Made by a program: the position numbers and the translations under genes | Assembly (NCBI RefSeq): GCF_029227915.1 | Contig: NC_079885.1 | Location: forward strand, 13,405,001 to 13,469,000 | Source: Hydractinia symbiolongicarpus | Lineage: Eukaryota > Cnidaria > Hydrozoa > Anthoathecata > Hydractiniidae | Reading direction: 5' to 3' | Length of the DNA stretch: 64,000 nucleotides | Notes under the pieces: generated by a model | Database searches by the model: none | What the model was told of the DNA's origin: nothing | The model's input: the letters and a program-made list of their open reading frames with translations, nothing else | Shown: piece after piece, positions 11,229 through 23,020 of the stretch | How the letters are laid out: each line of letters begins with the position of its first letter | Numbering within the stretch: the first letter of the stretch is position 1

Positions 11229-11419
11229 GCGTTAAGACGTTGTTTTCGCAACAATACTTCATTAGTAGCTTGTTCCTCAAGTTTTTTGTCATTATCAAGA
11301 ACATATGCACCAAGTACCATCAACCAAGAACTTGCATTCTCTGAATCAGACCCAATTTTCTGCAAAACATCTGATTGTAAATCAAATTTTGTAGATAAAA
11401 CTTTTATAGCATCCTCCAT
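11229..11419 (-). CDS. Possible first exon of an unrecognised gene
   Basis: The minus strand encodes about 63 residues from ATG 11419: a start like MEDAIKVLSTKFDLQSDVL, then helical, charged sequence ending LLRKQRLNAG. A plausible donor follows (GCAG|GTTTGT). No downstream exon could be linked; the left neighbour is the long inverted-repeat element. I do not recognise the protein. It could be a fragment of a host gene or part of the element's original gene just outside the detectable arm. Confidence 0.25.
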
Positions 11420-12290
11420 ATTGAGTGTTCTTCAGGCCTTAACTTGCGTTTGTTTGTTGACTTTTGTTTATTAAACTATGCACTATGCCAGTTTCTATTA
11501 GTGAAAAGAATCATAAGTATTAAAGAACCTGACAAGAAAAATGATATTTTTCTGTTATAGAGGATAAGAAATTGCTGATTAATAAGCCATTTTGGAATAT
11601 TCTAAAAAAACAACAAAACAGCCTAAGTATAATCTGCTGTATATCAAAACAATGCAGGTATATGCTGTATAACTTTCAAAACAGCACAAGAATAATTCTT
11701 GCTGTACAGCTTTCAAAACTACACAAAAAAACTTGCTTCAAAACTTTTGAAAACAAGTTTTTTAACATGCAAGTATTTTTATCTTTTCACCTTGAGTACT
11801 AGTTACATTTTTTAAGTGAGACAAATTATTATTATTCCTTCGCAACTAAAAAATATAAACTGCAAGTGTTATGTGAAAATACATAGAAAACAGTTGTCGT
11901 AACACCCTTCTCCCTTGTTATTTTTATTATTATTATTATTTTTGTTTTTGTTCCGACCATACATTATTTTTCCATGAACTTTCATTAAATCGTACATTCG
12001 TTAATTTAACATTCGCTAATACAAGCAAAACATACATAGAAAAATATGATTGTCGTAACACCCTCCTTCGGTTTTTTTTAATTTTTTTTTTGTTGTTCTG
12101 ACCATTTATACATTCTCGATAAAATTATTTTTATTTCGCCGACCGACAGACCGTAAACTAATATCTACCTCGCTCGTAGAATAAGTAATTAAGTTGCAGT
12201 AACCTTATTTCTAAAACACGATTTCTAATAAAAATACAAGATGCAAAAGAATTTTTAAATGTAAAAAAACAAAAAAAAGACACAAGATTA
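11420..12290. other. A+T-rich repeats, no gene
   Basis: Two diverged direct copies of a ~170 bp segment (sharing GTCGTAACACCC and GTTCTGACCAT/GTTCCGACCAT) occur at about 11868-12130, with ATT trinucleotide runs. Near 11590-11720 are short copies of agctttcaaaac. No supported coding region. Confidence 0.5.
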
Positions 12291-12508
12291 GCTATACACA
12301 TCAATTATTTAATTTTATTCACGATCCATCGCAACAGTCACGATTAATAGTGACGATCGCGATAGCATCGTTATTTTTTTATACATCGCGACTATTGCGA
12401 AGCTCTTCGTTAAATTTTTTCTATCGCGACGGTCACGATAGGATCGCGAATCGTTCGTGTCGCGCATGATACGCGCTCACGATGTTAGGTGTCCTGATTC
12501 CAGTACTG
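12291..12508. mobile_element. Mariner-like element, right-end fragment
   Basis: The segment ends GTCCTGATTCCAGTACTG followed by TA (12509-12510), the same 3' end as the copy at 15191-15380. It is rich in short CGCGAT/CGATCGC repeats. The matching left terminus was not found, so it is a truncated copy. CAGTACTG next to TA fits Tc1/mariner termini. Confidence 0.55.
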
Positions 12509-12565
12509 TATTATTTTTATCGCATTACTTTATCAATTCATACTCACCTCAATTTATATTAACAG

Positions 12566-13367
12566 GAAAGACATTGCTCATTGGCAAACTGCTCAAGTCT
12601 CAAGACATACAAAATATTGCTGAAACATTCTTGAAAAATGATGCCGAAAAAGAGTAGATTTCTGAAGCTGGCTCAGAGTTATTCTTAAAAAGGTAAAATT
12701 CATCTCAATTATATTATTACGATAGATATTGGTATAGCCATTAACTACTATTAAACAATGTTTTCATCTTTAAATTTCAGTTATTCTTACAACAACAAGA
12801 CTCTTGGTGACATGCGTTATTCGAAATACATGGAGTCTTGTCTTTAAAGATTGAACCTCTGCCACCATCAAAAGGATCTGCCTCTCGGCATGCACTTCGT
12901 GTTTATATTCAGGTAACATAAAATCATTTAGCCTGCTTATTTTAACTTTCTTAATAAAATCAAGAAATCACATAAGCCTGTCAGTGATTATCGTTTATTT
13001 GTCATATAAATTATTATTCTCACATTATGTTTAGGTAAACGACTGGAAAAACCTACACGAGGCTAGTTTGGATCCAGAGGACTGGGGTTGGATTACTCGA
13101 AATGACGAATACTTCCCTGTATACTCTAAAGAGTCTGTTGCACCAGAAAGATTGCTTAAGTTCACAAGGTGTAATTGCAAACTCGAGACAAAAAAACTGA
13201 GCTCCACAAATTGTTTGTGCAGAAAGAACGGACTACACTGTGTCGCTAAATGCGGGAATTGCAGAGGAGATAGCTGCACCAATAAAGACCCAAGGCTCGA
13301 AAAAGACAATACAGAAGATGAAAACGACTACAAAAGAAACATTTTCGATATTTTCGACGACTTGTAG
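12566..13367 (+). pseudogene. Three-exon transposon-type gene with CXC-like C-terminus
   Basis: Three exons are bounded by consensus AG/GT sites: 12566-12692, 12781-12912 and 13035-13367. Exon 1 is helical (LLIGKLLKSQDIQNIAETFL) but contains a TAG at 12655. Exon 2 has TLGDMRYSKYMES and a frame break before EPLPPSKGSASRHALRVY. Exon 3 reads through DPEDWGWITRND to a Cys-rich block (FTRCNCKLETKKLSSTNCLC, then HCVAKCGNCRGDSCTN) and an acidic end. The DP..WGW plus CNC...CxCRK...CGxCRG arrangement is known from multicopy, transposon-linked invertebrate proteins related to tesmin/TSO1 CXC domains. Two defects mark it as a pseudogene. The 5' side abuts a mariner fragment, so upstream exons may be lost. 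Confidence 0.6.
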
Positions 13368-14515
13368 TTAACTTTTTTTAACTAGTAATAAATTGTCACG
13401 GTTTTCATCGAAGAATTTCAGTTAAATTTCATTCAAATACCCACTATTGCATTTTGCATCTAATGATACCAAATATGTTAATATAACAATTTATTCTAGG
13501 TTGACCTATATTTCAGGCTAATTTGACTAGACTAAGTTCAGCAATATCTTTTCTCAGGATGCGCTTTTTTGCACACAAATGCAAACAAATTTTATGTAAT
13601 GTTGAAATATTCTTCGTGATGGAGAACCATTGAAATGCGTGATCGAAAGGTCGAATAATGTTCGTGTCGTGATAAGTTGGTAAAAGTGGGGTATTATTAT
13701 CATATAAAATAAAAATCACTCTTATCATAATTGTAGGTCATAAATGCGTTATAGAAGTGCTTGTTTCTGTTAATCTTCCATTCTAGGCGATTACTAATAA
13801 GAATCAATTGGTGGTGGGGTTTACTTGTGTTGAACCAATCTTGCTGGTGAAATCAGTGTGTTTAGAATAGTGGTGTATATTGTGTTGTGTATAAATCAAT
13901 TGGGTTTATTTGGTGTTGAGTTATTAGGAGAACTGTGAAGATAACCTACAGGTTAGTCATACACATATTGCGAGTTTAACAGTTTCGACAAAACTCTTTT
14001 AGAAACTGCATTATCTGCAGCCTAAACAGTAACAAAAATTGAAAATAGTGCTGATGAAATGATGTTGAGAAAATGGGCACATTTACCCCCTGAAAATATC
14101 CGGCAGCTCCTTCTATCAATAAAGCTTCTTTTTTTAAAAACAAGGAATAGAAATAGACGAGCCTTACGAAAAAAACATGTAAACTAGACAACTTTTTTAT
14201 CAGTGTTTGTATTGGAAATTGGTATAATGTTCTGCTATTTAATACTTTATTCGGAGAAACTTTTGGATAAATTTTCGCAAATCTACAAATTGAAAAATTT
14301 TCGCGAGATCAACTTTCGTGAAATCTGAAATTGAAAAGTTTTGGCAATATAAACTTTCGCGATTCTTAATTTTGAACTTCTTTTTATTTTCTTTATCTCA
14401 AACTTTTTCTATCTCGAACAAATTTTTTGGTCCCTTGTGAGTTCGAGATAGAGATATGCCACTGTAAGTACGAATAATGAAAGAAGAAATGAAAATCTTT
14501 GACTGCATTGACTAG
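13368..14515. other. Non-coding; short TTTCGC-rich repeats
   Basis: No gene supported. From about 14265 to 14450 short degenerate copies of AATTTTCGC(A/G)A and, later, TATCTCGAAC occur, suggesting satellite or transposon end sequence. Confidence 0.45.
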
Positions 14516-14737
14516 CTAAAAAGGCATTTTAACGAATTGGTAATATTTTATGGAACGTATTTCCTGGAGTCCTCTTTTAATAGAAACTTTGATTGCTTGG
14601 TACATCACTTGCACACCATATTTTTTGAGCCATTTTTGTTTGAGTTCTTTCTTTTTCAAAGACAAGATTCTGTGAAAATTAACTTCTTTACATTTCTCTG
14701 ATCGATTGGTACATCCAAACGCACAACAACTAACCAT
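14516..14737 (-). pseudogene. THAP zinc-finger N-terminal fragment
   Basis: From ATG 14737 the minus strand reads MVSCCAFGCTNRSEKCKEVN, then FHRI and a basic KKKELKQKWLKK. This matches the start of a THAP domain: C-x(2-4)-C at the N-terminus, a Phe-His pair, then basic residues and Trp. The second half of the domain (Cys-x-x-His and the AVPTIF box) does not appear downstream in this frame. It may be a single exon or a broken copy. THAP proteins are P-element-type transposases or derived DNA-binding factors. Confidence 0.55.
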
Positions 14738-15190
14738 TTTTAAAGATTTAAAGGTAAAGTACACACAAAAACAATCAATTTAAATGTAAACTATAAGTTT
14801 AACATAAATGTTCTCTCCGCTCGCTCAAACTTTCTGCACGATGTGACATCATTATTTATAATCGGGTCCAGTCCTAAATGAAATCTCGCCTGTCTGTTTT
14901 TTATAAGAAAAAAATTGAATATGCGAAGGCTAGTAAAACAATTCTAAATAAGGAAAACAAGTAAAGTAAGTTGTTTTTGATTTCTTATGCTTTTCTGAGT
15001 ACATATAAAAGAAAAAGAAAAAAAAAGTGATTTTTACTGGAGTTCCCCTTTAAGTTGGAGTTATCTAAACAAGAAGGAAGCTAAAACGACGACGACGAAA
15101 ATATTTTTGATTTAGAAAACAAAAAAACAATTATTTATATTCAATGGCATTATTCTCTCATGACATTAATTAGTGAATATTATAATGTTT
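14738..15190. other. A+T-rich spacer
   Basis: No gene or clear repeat structure found. Confidence 0.4.
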
Positions 15191-15380
15191 AAAGATGTAC
15201 CATGACGGTCGCGATTTGGATTGCGAAAATCACAATGCATCATGAAAGTCGACCCCATGATGGACCGTGACTTCCAGGATGCTAAAAAATTTTACTATTG
15301 CGACAGCATCGCGAATGATGCGCAACGCGCAACGCGCATGATACACGGTCACGATGTTAGGTGTCCTGATTCCAGTACTG
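15191..15380. mobile_element. Mariner-like element, right-end fragment (second copy)
   Basis: Shares GCGCATGATAC, CACGATGTTAGGTGTCC and the terminal CCAGTACTG|TA with the fragment ending at 12508, in the same orientation. The left boundary is uncertain. The interior contains repeated CGCGAT/GCGCAACGCG motifs. Confidence 0.55.
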
Positions 15381-15783
15381 TACCTTTAGACGGAATTTGT
15401 AGATGGTACCTAACTGCTTATTTTTTTCTACCTACCACTAGTAGATAGATACATAGATGTGCATATGGTGATATTTCCAGGAGCCATGGCTTAGATGGGG
15501 ATTCCTAGAGTATTTAATGCTCGTTTTGAGCTACCCAGACTTAATTAGGGTTCACACTCTACCAGACAACTCCATGCAACATCCAACAGCCCACACATTG
15601 TGCTATCTCCCCAATTTTCTTGACATCGCTTGGATTAACCCAGGGCTATGGTAACATACACTCAGTCATATTAAAATCGCCACCAAGGGGTGGCTATGAA
15701 AGTGGCCTGACCATACAGCAATTAATTAGTAGCAATCATAATGTCATAGCAATCATACCATTGTAGAAAATGGTCAGGTAAGT
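15381..15783. other. Probable SINE-related sequence, no gene
   Basis: Contains tagatagatacatagatg, a simple-repeat tail similar to that at 15786-15800. The stretch probably includes a second, diverged SINE copy, but its ends are unclear. Confidence 0.35.
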
Positions 15784-15876
15784 ATAAAGATAGATAGATG
15801 TGCATATTTTACCAACCCCAGTTGAACCAGACTCTCGCACAAAGTGGAGAGTCATAATCACTACGCTATGGTCACA
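15784..15876 (-). mobile_element. tRNA-derived SINE head
   Basis: On the minus strand TAGCGTAGTGATT (A-box-like, 15857-15869) is followed about 30 bp later by GGTTCAACTGG (B-box-like, 15817-15831). Between them is a stem-like GACTCTCCACTTTGTGCGA with flanking complement, as in an anticodon arm. The CCA end and full cloverleaf of a functional tRNA are missing. An ATCT-type tail lies at the left. I read it as the 5' head of a tRNA-derived SINE. Confidence 0.6.
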
Positions 15877-16922
15877 AAGTACTTACTTGTTATATACTTA
15901 CCTACCTGCTATACTGTTTCTGACAATGTAAGAGTTGTTACATTGTCAGGTTCGCATTTTATTTGTATATTTAAGATGTTCTTATTCTATATAAAATGTA
16001 AGTGTGGTGAAGAAAATAATTTTATGTTGAATAGTTTTCGTGTTTTTTACAGACTGGAAAATAGGTGGCATTGCAACAGAATTTCCCTAACCTTTTAGAT
16101 GGACCAACTCCCCCATTTTGGATGCAAGATTCCGACTACTTTACAAAGCACTTTTAACCTCCCACCTGAATACCAAATATTACAGATAACAGTCAGGGAC
16201 AAAGGTTAATTAGGATTAGCTTAGTTAGTAGATTTTTCCATAGACTAGTTCACAGATCATCTCCTATTTATGAGATTCATTTTCTTCTTTTACGAATATC
16301 TTGAGAACCACATCTTGTCACAGAGTTTGGTTGCTCGTTAGATATTTGTTTGAGCAAAATTTGATATGGTTTGCTTTACGGGACAAAAAATTTTACATCA
16401 AAAGGCTTTGGAGCTGCCTATTAGGCGAAAATTAGTCTATTAAGGCTATGAGCAGCAGGCCTTTTAATAAGGGGAGAGCGATTGCTCTTGCTCATGCAAA
16501 GACTTGCCCAATTTTGAGAAATAAGAAACTAGCTGAGCCATTAATTGCTCCCTCAATTCCACAAAAAAATTGACTGGCTGAGCAATATCAATTCATCTCA
16601 CATGGAAATAAATGTTATTTTCTTATTATTTACAGTAAAAAATAACCAAAATATATAAAAAATAAAATGATAAAAAAGATAATATGCATTTTTAAAATTT
16701 TATTTATTCAGATTGCTCGCCCAGTCTAAATTATTGTTTGGGAGAGCAATTTATTGCTTGGGTGTTATTTTCTACTGATAGGCTTGAGCAGCCACGTTGA
16801 AAATATACAGCACAGAAAATTAGCCCTTTTCCAGAAGCAACCGTGGCCGTTAAAAGCGCGTAATCACCCTGTAGGCAACTTTTTTTGAGGTACCTATTTT
16901 ATAGTAAAAATTGAAAGATATA
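15877..16922. other. Non-coding; short inverted GAGAGC motifs
   Basis: No gene supported. Between 16470 and 16790, GGGAGAGCGATTGCTC, TGAGCAATAT and GGGAGAGCAATTTATTGC recur in both orientations, which may be a decayed MITE. Confidence 0.4.
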
Positions 16923-18139
16923 CAGTACTAGAAAAAGGTTGTTTAACATATCGAGCGCGTAACGTGAGCGGACTCCCTCGATACGCGATGTACCATGTTT
17001 ATAATAATAAGAAACAATTAAAATAAATTGTCACGATCTATCGAGAATCTAGTATCGTGACAAAATCCTTCTATGTGTCGCGATGGTAGGTGATAATGAG
17101 AATAAAGAGAAAGTTTTTTTAATAAGAATAAAGAGAAATTTTTTTTATTTCAAACACATCTCTGCTTTATCTTTTTTTATTTTAAATAAGTGTATACTAT
17201 AAGAAAATTTTTAACTTTCGTATTTATTAAAGTAATTCTAGCGCCTTACTTTTTTAATGTTTTTTTTTCTATCACCGTTCCTCATTCTTAAACTTTTAAA
17301 ATGCGATATAAAAAACTTATCTACCGCTGTTCTTCGTTTTTAAGTTTTTAGAACGCGATCTAAAAAATCATTTCTATCGCCGCTTTTCGTTCTTAAACTT
17401 TTAAAATGCGATCTAAAAAAGCATTTCTATTGCCGTTCTTCGTTCTTAAATTTTTAAAACGCGATCTAAAAAAGCATTTCAATCGCCGTTCTGTGTTTTT
17501 AAATTCTTAAAATGCGATCTAAATTCTATCGCCACTTTTCGTTATTAAACTGTTAAAATGCGATCTAACGAAGCTTTTTCTTCGTTCTTAAACTTTTAAA
17601 ATGCGATCTCAAAAAACTTTTCTATCGCCGCATTTTGTTTTTAAACTTTTAAAATGCAATATAAAAAACTTTTCTATCACCGTTTTTCGTTCTTTAACTT
17701 TTAAAATGCGATCTAAAAAAGCATTTCTATCGCCGTTCTTCGTTTTAAGTTTTAAAACGCGATCTAAAAAAGCATTTCTATCGCTGCTTTTCGTTCTTTT
17801 CTATCGCCGTTCTTAGTTCTTAAATTTTTAAAATGTGATCTAAAAAAGAAAGATTAACGCTAGCTGTATACCCTAGATTGTTATGCATCAGTTAAAAAAA
17901 TATAACACAAAGGAAGTATAATTATATTTAAACATCCGCAATCATTGTTGAATACACTCTTATTTTAAAATAGTTCTATCATAAAAAAGTGTTAATGGCC
18001 TCGATAGCTTCGAGAATAAGATCGAGACAGATGCATCGCGAAGCCCTCTCGATACAATTTGAAAGTAAAAAAACGTCTATCGCGGATCGAGAATACCGTC
18101 ACGCAAAGCGCAATGTTAAACAACCTTTTTCCAGTACTG
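16923..18139. mobile_element. Tc1/mariner-type MITE carrying a satellite array, 1217 bp
   Basis: The left end CAGTACTAGAAAAAGG and the inverted right end match over about 26 bp. TA flanks both sides (16921-16922 and 18140-18141). Next to both ends are short TCGAGCGCG/CGATACGCG motifs. The interior (17266-17848) is a ~52 bp tandem array. There is no transposase coding. Confidence 0.8.
17266..17848. repeat. ~52 bp tandem array, about 11 copies
   Basis: Units contain TTAAACTTTTAAAATGCGAT, ctaaaaaagcatttc and CTATCGCCGTTCTTCG. Copies differ by small substitutions and indels, and a few are shortened. The reverse complement of this unit occurs as three copies inside the MITE at 5219-6402. Confidence 0.85.
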
Positions 18140-18141
18140 TA

Positions 18142-20300
18142 CATGAGAAAACATTATCCTGAAAATTTTATTGAAAACTGATAACAAGAACATGTTCAAA
18201 TGTTTCATAGAAATAGCACACTTACCCCAATTTCCCTTAGCCTACGGAACCACCATTACATTTCATTGCATGAATTATGCGATAATTAACGCATGGCAAA
18301 ATCGATCACATGGTTGCTGGATTCATGCCATTACAAAAAAATAATGAATGAGGGAGAGCATCTGTAGCTGTGTTTCCATCGTAATGCTTTTATAAATGTA
18401 TCAACAAAGTTCCAAACATGATGAATCAGATAAATCAATCGAAGTTTCTGTGTTATTCTTTATTATTTAAACGTTTTAACTTACTGAAATCAGATTTCTT
18501 TGCAACAATGACCTCTTCTTGTTGTTGTTTCTGAAGATAGCTTTGCCTCGCTAGCCGTCTTACTTTTTGATTATTTTCCTTTGTTCAAACAGTTAGTCGT
18601 TTCCTTGTGGAGACATTATCAGATCTAGACAATTAGAATACCTAAATTTTAAGAATTTCCCTTTTATATATACTTTGAATTTAATTATCTCCATAGTGCT
18701 TCAACTATCTTCAACTATCACAATGTGCATTCTCCCCCGTTGGGTTTTTTTGCTTATAATATGCAATAATCTCGGTCATGCTAATAAAAAAAGACAGAGC
18801 GTAATAAACATTAATTATCATAATTATTAACCAGAGACAATATTGCGATTTCTTCTCTCTGTTTCGTTTTGTCTGTGGTCTCCAAAAACAATGGTGAATA
18901 GAATAAAGAGAAAATTATTTTATTTTTCTGTGTCTTTCCAATAGAAACTCCTGGGATAAAATTTCTTTCCAATTTTTGATGCCATGTTTTACAAAGAAAA
19001 AACAAGCCAAAAATACAGCGTGAATATTATCGAACTCCATCTCAGTGCTCATTTAAAGTTAAGGCCGTTTGTTTACCTACAGTTTCACACAAACATTTTG
19101 TGACGGCCTGCTTATTAGACGGGAATAAGAGATCAACAAGATTGTTAAATATGGCGGCTAGAAAAAAAAAACAATAAATTTAAGATATTAAAGTACCATT
19201 ATTCCTATTTCTAGTAAGTTTTATATCCTCAAATTTTCAGGAAAGGCTTAATTCTGTCTGAACTTTGAAATTAATAAAAAAATGTATATGTTAATTTTTT
19301 AGAAAAGGGTGATTACGCGCCTTTAAACAAAGAGGCCGTAACACAGTGCATGCATTCTCAATAACAACAAACTAAATACTCTATATCTTGACACGCGAAT
19401 AATAAAGAAAAATATATTTGGGCCATCAAAAGGAGGTTCTATGGAGGTTTCTAAAGGAGGTTCTTAACTAACTAATAAAATCGTTGTGACTATGTAACAG
19501 AACAGCGATAGGGGGCAGCAAAAACTATGCTGATAACCTAAATTTAGGAGAGATTAGGAGAGCCTAAATAGCCTATCGTATACTAATTCTGTCTGAGAGT
19601 TTGACATAAATAACAGTGATTTATGAGAATTGGGAAATCATCCAGTGAGGATAACCACAAATCAGGCTATATGATAGCCTCCTGATATTGATGGAAGGAT
19701 TGATCTATGACAAATGCAACAATCGCATAAGATATTTTTCATTTATTTACCCTAGTTTGCCGCCATGACAAACATATAAACCGCCTTTTTAAAGAACTAG
19801 CATTTTGTGAGTATGTCACACGAGGGTTACGGTCCTTCCTAGGACCACAACCCTGAGAATTTTAAAACCGCGGCGCGAAGCGAAACTTCAGATTTTATGT
19901 AGAAAATCTGAAAGACCTCATAGCGCACTTGTGGTTAGAAATGGTCCGAATACCAGTACAGTAACTTAAAAAAACAATGCGCAATAAAGTTATTTGATTG
20001 ATTTCATGCAGAACTGTAAGATCTAAGATGGTCTATCAACATATTTCTTTTTATGATGTCAGCAAATATATATGGAAACGTTATCTGTGATCTTAAAAAA
20101 GAATTTTGTAAAGCAATTTAAGTTAAGAATTGGTGATACCCAACTATAGTAGGGTTTGGTTGGGTGACACAATAAACTCTCTAAGATTTTCAACATAAAA
20201 TCGGAACTTTATTGCACGCGCCGCGCTTATAAAATTCTCGAATTTTATATCGTAAAATCTTCGAGAACCCCAACCTTCCCAGGGCGTTTTTCTCTTTAAA
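18142..20300. other. Non-coding; inverted repeat pair near the block A boundary
   Basis: No gene supported. A segment at 19852-19880 (GAGAATTTTAAAACCGCGGCGCG) recurs inverted at about 20214-20245 with a few changes, 340 bp away. A CCAGTACAG|TA mariner-like end lies at 19953-19963. Just to the right the base composition changes to the G+C-richer block A. Confidence 0.45.
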
Positions 20301-20302
20301 AG

Positions 20303-21290
20303 GGGACGCCGAGAAATTTCGTTTTGAGGAGAGATTGGGGAAGCCTATTGCGATACTTTACGACGAGTTTAGGCTGGAAGGGAAACGTCTTTTTTCAACG
20401 ATATAGACCTTACATCATTAATTACAAAAGATCAGGGTGGGTTGCGAGCTGCCAGGGAGATGATCAAGAGGTTGAAGGCAGATCTCGTGCGATCCCTGGG
20501 TTTTCCTGACTATGTTACTACACCCAACAGGGGTAATGCAGCGGCCCAGGCACTTGGGCAAAAGGTTGATGACATTGTGAGGAAGGACATGACTGATGAT
20601 ATCATTTCGATGGAATCGATAGAGGAATTTGTAGATGCCACGAAGAGCTTTATGGAAGAAACTTCATTTGGTGGTACTGATGAAGTATTCACCGAGCGCA
20701 AGAGGCGAGGATTAAACCTCGAACTCCTAACTATAAAGTGTAACTTGAAAGTCTTGAAAAGCAAGATTATCCTATACAATAGCGAGATCGACAAGGCAGA
20801 GGGCAAGGTGAGAGAACTCGAGAAGAAGAAAGTCGGCGTAGATGAAGGACAAAGGGCTAATCTTTAGAGGGAAATAGCAAAGCTTGAAAAAAAATTTGAA
20901 AAAATGAACGATTTAAAAGAGGCCACGCACAATGCTCATAGTTTACTATCCTCTGATATTTACAGCCAGCTGAAAATATCAAGGAAACGTTGATGAAAAT
21001 TGCCGGAGATGACACGTCTTTGCTTGAAAAGCTAAAGATCCTCTTCAAAGAGCAGGGTAGTTATACCGAGTAGCGAGTATCGTCTCTGCTATTGGTCTAC
21101 TGATAAGCACCATCGTACTTGCAGCTACAGAGGAAAGCGCCGGAGGTGCCACTGGAAGTGCCGCAGGGAAGGGGTTTGTAGAAAAGCAGCTGGAACGATT
21201 GGGTAAATTCCTCAAATACCTGGCAGGCAAAGCGAGTGCTGCATTACCAGGGATTATGGGTACCATATATATGTATAGGTATTGTGATAG
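20303..21290 (+). pseudogene. Family 1 coiled-coil/membrane protein (block A copy)
   Basis: The plus strand encodes a decayed protein of about 320 residues in at least three frames. It has an N-terminal alpha/beta region (IAILYDEFRLEGKRL), then a long charged helix likely to form a coiled coil (AEGKVRELEKKKVGVDEGQR) and LLSSDIYSQLK. Next come LEKLKILFKEQG, a hydrophobic stretch (VSAIGLLISTIVLAA), a Gly/Ala linker and an amphipathic tail (FLKYLAGKASAALPGIMG). The same order appears in the block III copy at 44129-45069. Frameshifts occur near 20390, 20867 and 21060. It converges on the family 2 gene. The function is unknown; a virion membrane or penetration role is speculation. Confidence 0.55.
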
Positions 21291-22353
21291 TATGCTTTGG
21301 AGGCATAGTATGCTTTGGAGGTGTAGTATGCCTTGGAGGTATAGTATGCCTAGGGGCCGTGGTATGCTTGGGAGGTATAGTATGCCTAGGGGGGCGTAGT
21401 ATGCTTCACAATAGGCTTATTATTCACACCAACTTGGACACCAACATTTACATTGGCAGGTGCTATGAGGATGTTGTTGTTGCACCCCACAATTTTACCA
21501 ATACACAGGTTTATATCAGAAGGTAGCATGTACACGCTGGGCATAACTGCAAAGTTTACCGGTGTTCGAGCGTATTGCAACACCTTCTGGAATTCCGTGA
21601 TGTCATGCCCTACATTCTCCTGACGTTGTACCATGGCTTCAAATTTTTGTAACAGGATCTGCCTTGCTGTATAGTTGTCAGCACCGGACCCGATTAAGGA
21701 TGCCTTGAGCCCTGCCTGCGACCAAGCAACAAGACCACATAGACGCGAATGCTCTCGCTTAGCTTGGTCAGACCCTCCGATGTCAAACCCTGACTTGTGG
21801 GGATAATGAACTTCGACCAATCACCATGAATTTGTGGCCACCATCTACCATTTGTCAATGACGACATTACTGCCTTGAATTTGTACAGGCTATTAGAATA
21901 TGCACCGTATTCCCTACATACCTGCGCATACCCGGATGTTGAGTAGGGATTTTTGTATTGAGCAAACCCATCGTTATACGACATGGGTACTTTCATCCTT
22001 GCCAATATACGCCTCATGTGGTAATAGACGTGAAATTTAAAGATAGAGTTGACAAGGGGTACGGAACCCGTCATGTGCTTGGCAGAGATGCCTAATGCAG
22101 TGCTTGCGCAATGGGTGGCAAAATTTACCTGGATATTCCAGTAGTCCAGGGCCTGTCCTGTCCAACCCACTCGGACAGGGTCATTCAGCACATCGGTGGG
22201 GATTTTTATGGCATATTTGATAAATTTGGGGAATGCCACAGAAATGTGTGATTCTGTAGACACGTACAGATCTTGATGCTCAAGGTTTGTAATACTAAGG
22301 GCCCATTCTCCCCTGTTGGATTTGTACTTTGCTTTGGGGTTGTACGAGTACAT
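21291..22353 (-). pseudogene. Family 2 protein (block A copy)
   Basis: From ATG 22353 the minus strand reads MYSYNPKAKYKSNRGEW. Its conserved core is NIQVNFATHCASTALGIS, then SIFKFHVYYHMRRIL, and it includes CREYGAYSNSLYKF. A frameshift near 21720 moves the reading to a second segment with MVQRQENVGHDITEFQKVLQ and VYMLPSDINLCIGKI. The C-terminal tail is a tandem hexapeptide ((K/R)HT-x-PP), encoded by the ~18 bp repeats at 21291-21412. The block III homologue (42901-44082) has the same core and a Pro/Lys-rich tail. The ATG lies only 24 bp from the divergent family 3 start. I know of no function. Confidence 0.6.
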
Positions 22354-22377
22354 GTTAATCCTTTCTTAAAAGAAAGG

Positions 22378-23020
22378 ATGAAGCAACTGTATATTACTGA
22401 TATCGAAAAGCCCACGATATTTGAAGACTACGTGGGGCAGGACACGAGAATTGCCTTAAAATCCATCAGTATCCGACCCGTATGGCTGAACCTGTACAGT
22501 AACAACGAGTTTACCACACGAAAAATAGGGCCTGATCAGAGGGTGAAGATGAGAGGATCTAGCGACTATTGTCAACAGTCAGGCAGAGGACAAGTTCAAA
22601 CTGTTTGTCCTGAAAAATGGACTCTGCAAGCTACGTGTCAGTGACGGGTACTCGGTGGTAATGAACCGACAACTCCAAGGGCTCCTGGGCCTACCCTACG
22701 ATCCCGCGCAAAAGTACTATATGAAGGGTGATTATGATGCATACTACAGGACTGATGTTTACCAAAGTTTGAGACTCGTTTGTCCACAGTTGGATGAAGA
22801 CGACTGCCTACTTGATGGTAAAAAGTCCAAAATTCTAGCCTTCCTTCCCACCAATGAGCTAAATGCTTGGGGGCATATGCTGACCTTGAGCTTTGATACC
22901 CCTGTTTACCTTCCTTTGAAGGGCTCCACGGACCGCCTTGAGTTCATGTTAACAGACGAATATCACCACGAGAAGAATGTATCGTTTACAGAAATTACAA
23001 TGTGCTTACTGATAAAATAA
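22378..23020 (+). pseudogene. Family 3 protein, candidate minor capsid (block A copy)
   Basis: The start ATG 22378 begins MKQLYITDIEKPTIF. The first 60-70 residues are in one frame; from about 22655 the protein continues in another (GLPYDPAQKYYMKGDYDAYY, SLRLVCPQLDEDDCLLDGKK, AFLPTNELNAWG). It ends with beta-strand-like segments (LEFMLTDEYHHEKNVSFTEI, MCLLIK). About 215 residues in all. The family 4 start codon follows its stop with no gap. In block III the homologue sits directly before the candidate major capsid gene, which suggests a capsid accessory. That role is inference from position and beta-rich character only. Confidence 0.5.
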
